From Salpingoeca rosetta (taxonomy: Eukaryota; Opisthokonta; Choanoflagellata; Craspedida; Salpingoecidae), in contig NW_004457740.1 in NCBI RefSeq assembly GCF_000188695.1, positions 593,585-606,084 on the forward strand: DNA of 12,500 nucleotides. The letters are read 5' to 3'. Shown here in pieces: positions 1 to 12,500 of the stretch. Both the position numbers and the translations under genes were made by a program. The notes beneath the pieces are model-generated. The model was not told the DNA's origin and did not search any database. It saw nothing but the letters and a program-made list of their open reading frames with translations. Numbering within the stretch: the first letter of the stretch is position 1; every line of letters begins with the position of its first letter.

Positions 1-380
1 TTTTTTTTAATCTTTCTTTTATAATTTGATCTGCATATTGTATCGGTTGCTGGCCTGTTGGTTTAATCGAGAGAAAAGAGGTGGAGATTACAGCGTGTTT
101 GGTGTGTTGAAAAATACAGAAAAATATATTAGTATAAAAAAAGTGGGGCAAAACGATCTCATATTTTTCTCTAATTAATTGAGTCGAGGGTGGTATGTTT
201 GCAAGAAGAAAGATTTTCTTCTGTCCGTGTCTATTTGTTATTGTAACTCATTAAACATTTACCGCTCCCATAGCCGTACTTGCCCCTCCTCTACATTTCA
301 ATAAATTTGAAAAAATAGTATGAGCAGGATTATTGGTCCCTGTCAATCTAGTATGGTGAATTATTACAAGCCAACAAAGA

Positions 381-436
<56 letters not shown>

Positions 437-443
437 CTGGTAG
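1..443. other. Non-coding left end, AT-rich, ending at a 3' splice site
   Basis: No coding segment is visible here. About the first 330 bases are clearly AT-rich (T-runs, A-runs, many stops in all frames), unlike the GC-rich remainder. After that comes a CA microsatellite and then an AG at 442-443 that serves as acceptor for the first recognisable receptor exon. No signal peptide can be read, so this is more likely the end of an intron than a promoter, with the 5' exons of the receptor upstream of the window. A transposon-derived origin for the AT-rich part is possible but no ends or coding remnants are seen. Confidence 0.55.
382..432. repeat. (AC)n microsatellite
   Basis: A pure AC/CA run of about 51 bases. 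It lies just upstream of the acceptor at 442-443, so in the sense of the + strand gene it is a CA repeat at the 3' end of an intron. Confidence 0.95.
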
Positions 444-5357
<4,914 letters not shown>

Positions 5358-5555
5358 GGGTCAACTTGGCTCACAACATGAAGATACATTGGCATGACGA
5401 TGCACACCACTGTGACCAACACAACATGCCTTTGTTTGTCGGCCTTGCTGATGCTCCACTTCCTCGTGTGTTTTCCACAACGTTCTCGTTTTCACAGCCC
5501 ACCCCTGCTCCAACACCTACGCTCATAACCTCTGCTTCTGCTGCTCACGCACGCA

Positions 5556-5558
<3 letters not shown>

Positions 5559-5593
<35 letters not shown>
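5559..5593. repeat. (GT)n microsatellite
   Basis: A pure GT run of about 35 bases in the spacer, about 200 bases after the receptor stop. It is UG in the sense of the receptor transcript and may fall in its 3' UTR. Confidence 0.93.
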
Positions 5594-5594
<1 letters not shown>

Positions 5595-5933
5595 TGGTCG
5601 ACACCTCTGATTGTGTTTCCGCGTTCGCACATCACATCCTGTCGCTTCCCAGCGCTGCCTCTGTGTGTTTTGTTTGTTTGTTCCCTTTTTCGTACGATGT
5701 CTCCCTTTCGTCTTGCATGCGTGTTATCCGTTCTCTGTCCAGTCTCCTGCCGTCGCTTTTCCAAGCGGACGGCGCGTTTCAACAGCACCCTTGACACACC
5801 CATACACACACCTATGCCAACACGCTCAATGGCAGGTCGTTCGTATATTCGTATCATGTCAGTTATTCGTGGCAGCCCATAACAAGAGGGGTGAGATGGG
5901 CGTGGTGCGTCGGTACCACGTTGCATATCACAT

Positions 5934-5968
5934 ACACACGCACACGCACACACACACACGCACGCACG

Positions 5969-6058
<90 letters not shown>
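5934..6058. repeat. CA microsatellite directly after the ZRANB3 stop
   Basis: An imperfect CA/CG-rich part (5934-5972) followed by a pure CA run of about 86 bases (5973-6058). On the - strand this reads as (TG)n beginning about 14 bases after the ZRANB3 stop codon, so the transcript's 3' UTR should begin with a long UG repeat. Confidence 0.95.
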
Positions 6059-6060
<2 letters not shown>

Positions 6061-6072
6061 GCTGCCGTTGTG

Positions 6073-12457
<6,385 letters not shown>

Positions 12458-12500
12458 CTGATCACGCACCGTGGGTCAGAGGCGTGAGGGTTGGCATGTG

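Larger units (their letters stand above)
5358..6072. other. Spacer between two convergent genes; no gene seen
   Basis: This lies between the receptor stop (5355-5357) and the ZRANB3 stop (6073-6075, read on the - strand), so it must hold both 3' UTRs and terminators. No AATAAA was found on either strand. It contains a (GT)n tract at 5559-5593 and a long CA tract at 5934-6058. No conserved ORF was recognised: open frames across it mostly encode Cys-Val or His-Thr repeats from the microsatellites. Confidence 0.75.

Overview
The window looks like nuclear DNA from a unicellular holozoan, most likely a choanoflagellate of the Salpingoeca/Monosiga type. This is inferred from content: a receptor tyrosine kinase with a phosphotyrosine-rich tail, many short exons and introns, GC-rich codons, and introns full of (TG)n/(CA)n repeats. 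No bacterial features were seen.

Two genes converge. On the + strand, 14 exons between 444 and 5357 encode the C-terminal part of a single-pass receptor tyrosine kinase: a short Cys-rich ectodomain, a transmembrane helix (1422-1487), a complete kinase domain (about 1763-4113) and a tail with 11 tyrosines. The signal peptide and any further ectodomain lie upstream of the window. One kinase exon (3942-4126) carries two one-base excesses that break the frame as written. On the - strand, 12 exons between 12457 and 6073 encode the C-terminal part of a ZRANB3-type annealing helicase/endonuclease: the second helicase lobe, a PIP-like box, an NZF zinc finger, a substrate-recognition-like block, an HNH nuclease domain and a second PIP-like box at the extreme C terminus. 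The first helicase lobe lies beyond 12457. The two genes have unrelated jobs (surface signalling versus replication-fork repair), and nothing suggests joint function.

The rest is intron, a 715-base repeat-rich spacer between the two stop codons (5358-6072), an AT-rich left end (1 to about 330), and an unidentified 338-base segment inside a ZRANB3 intron. That segment is flanked by an exact 22-base direct repeat and followed by a long (AAC)n tract, so it may be a retroposed insertion. The most unusual pattern is at intron scale: in both genes, read in the sense direction, UG-type repeats sit mostly near the 5' splice site and CA-type repeats near the 3' splice site. That arrangement could fold introns into UG:CA hairpins. 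No tRNA, rRNA, CRISPR or operon-like signals were found.
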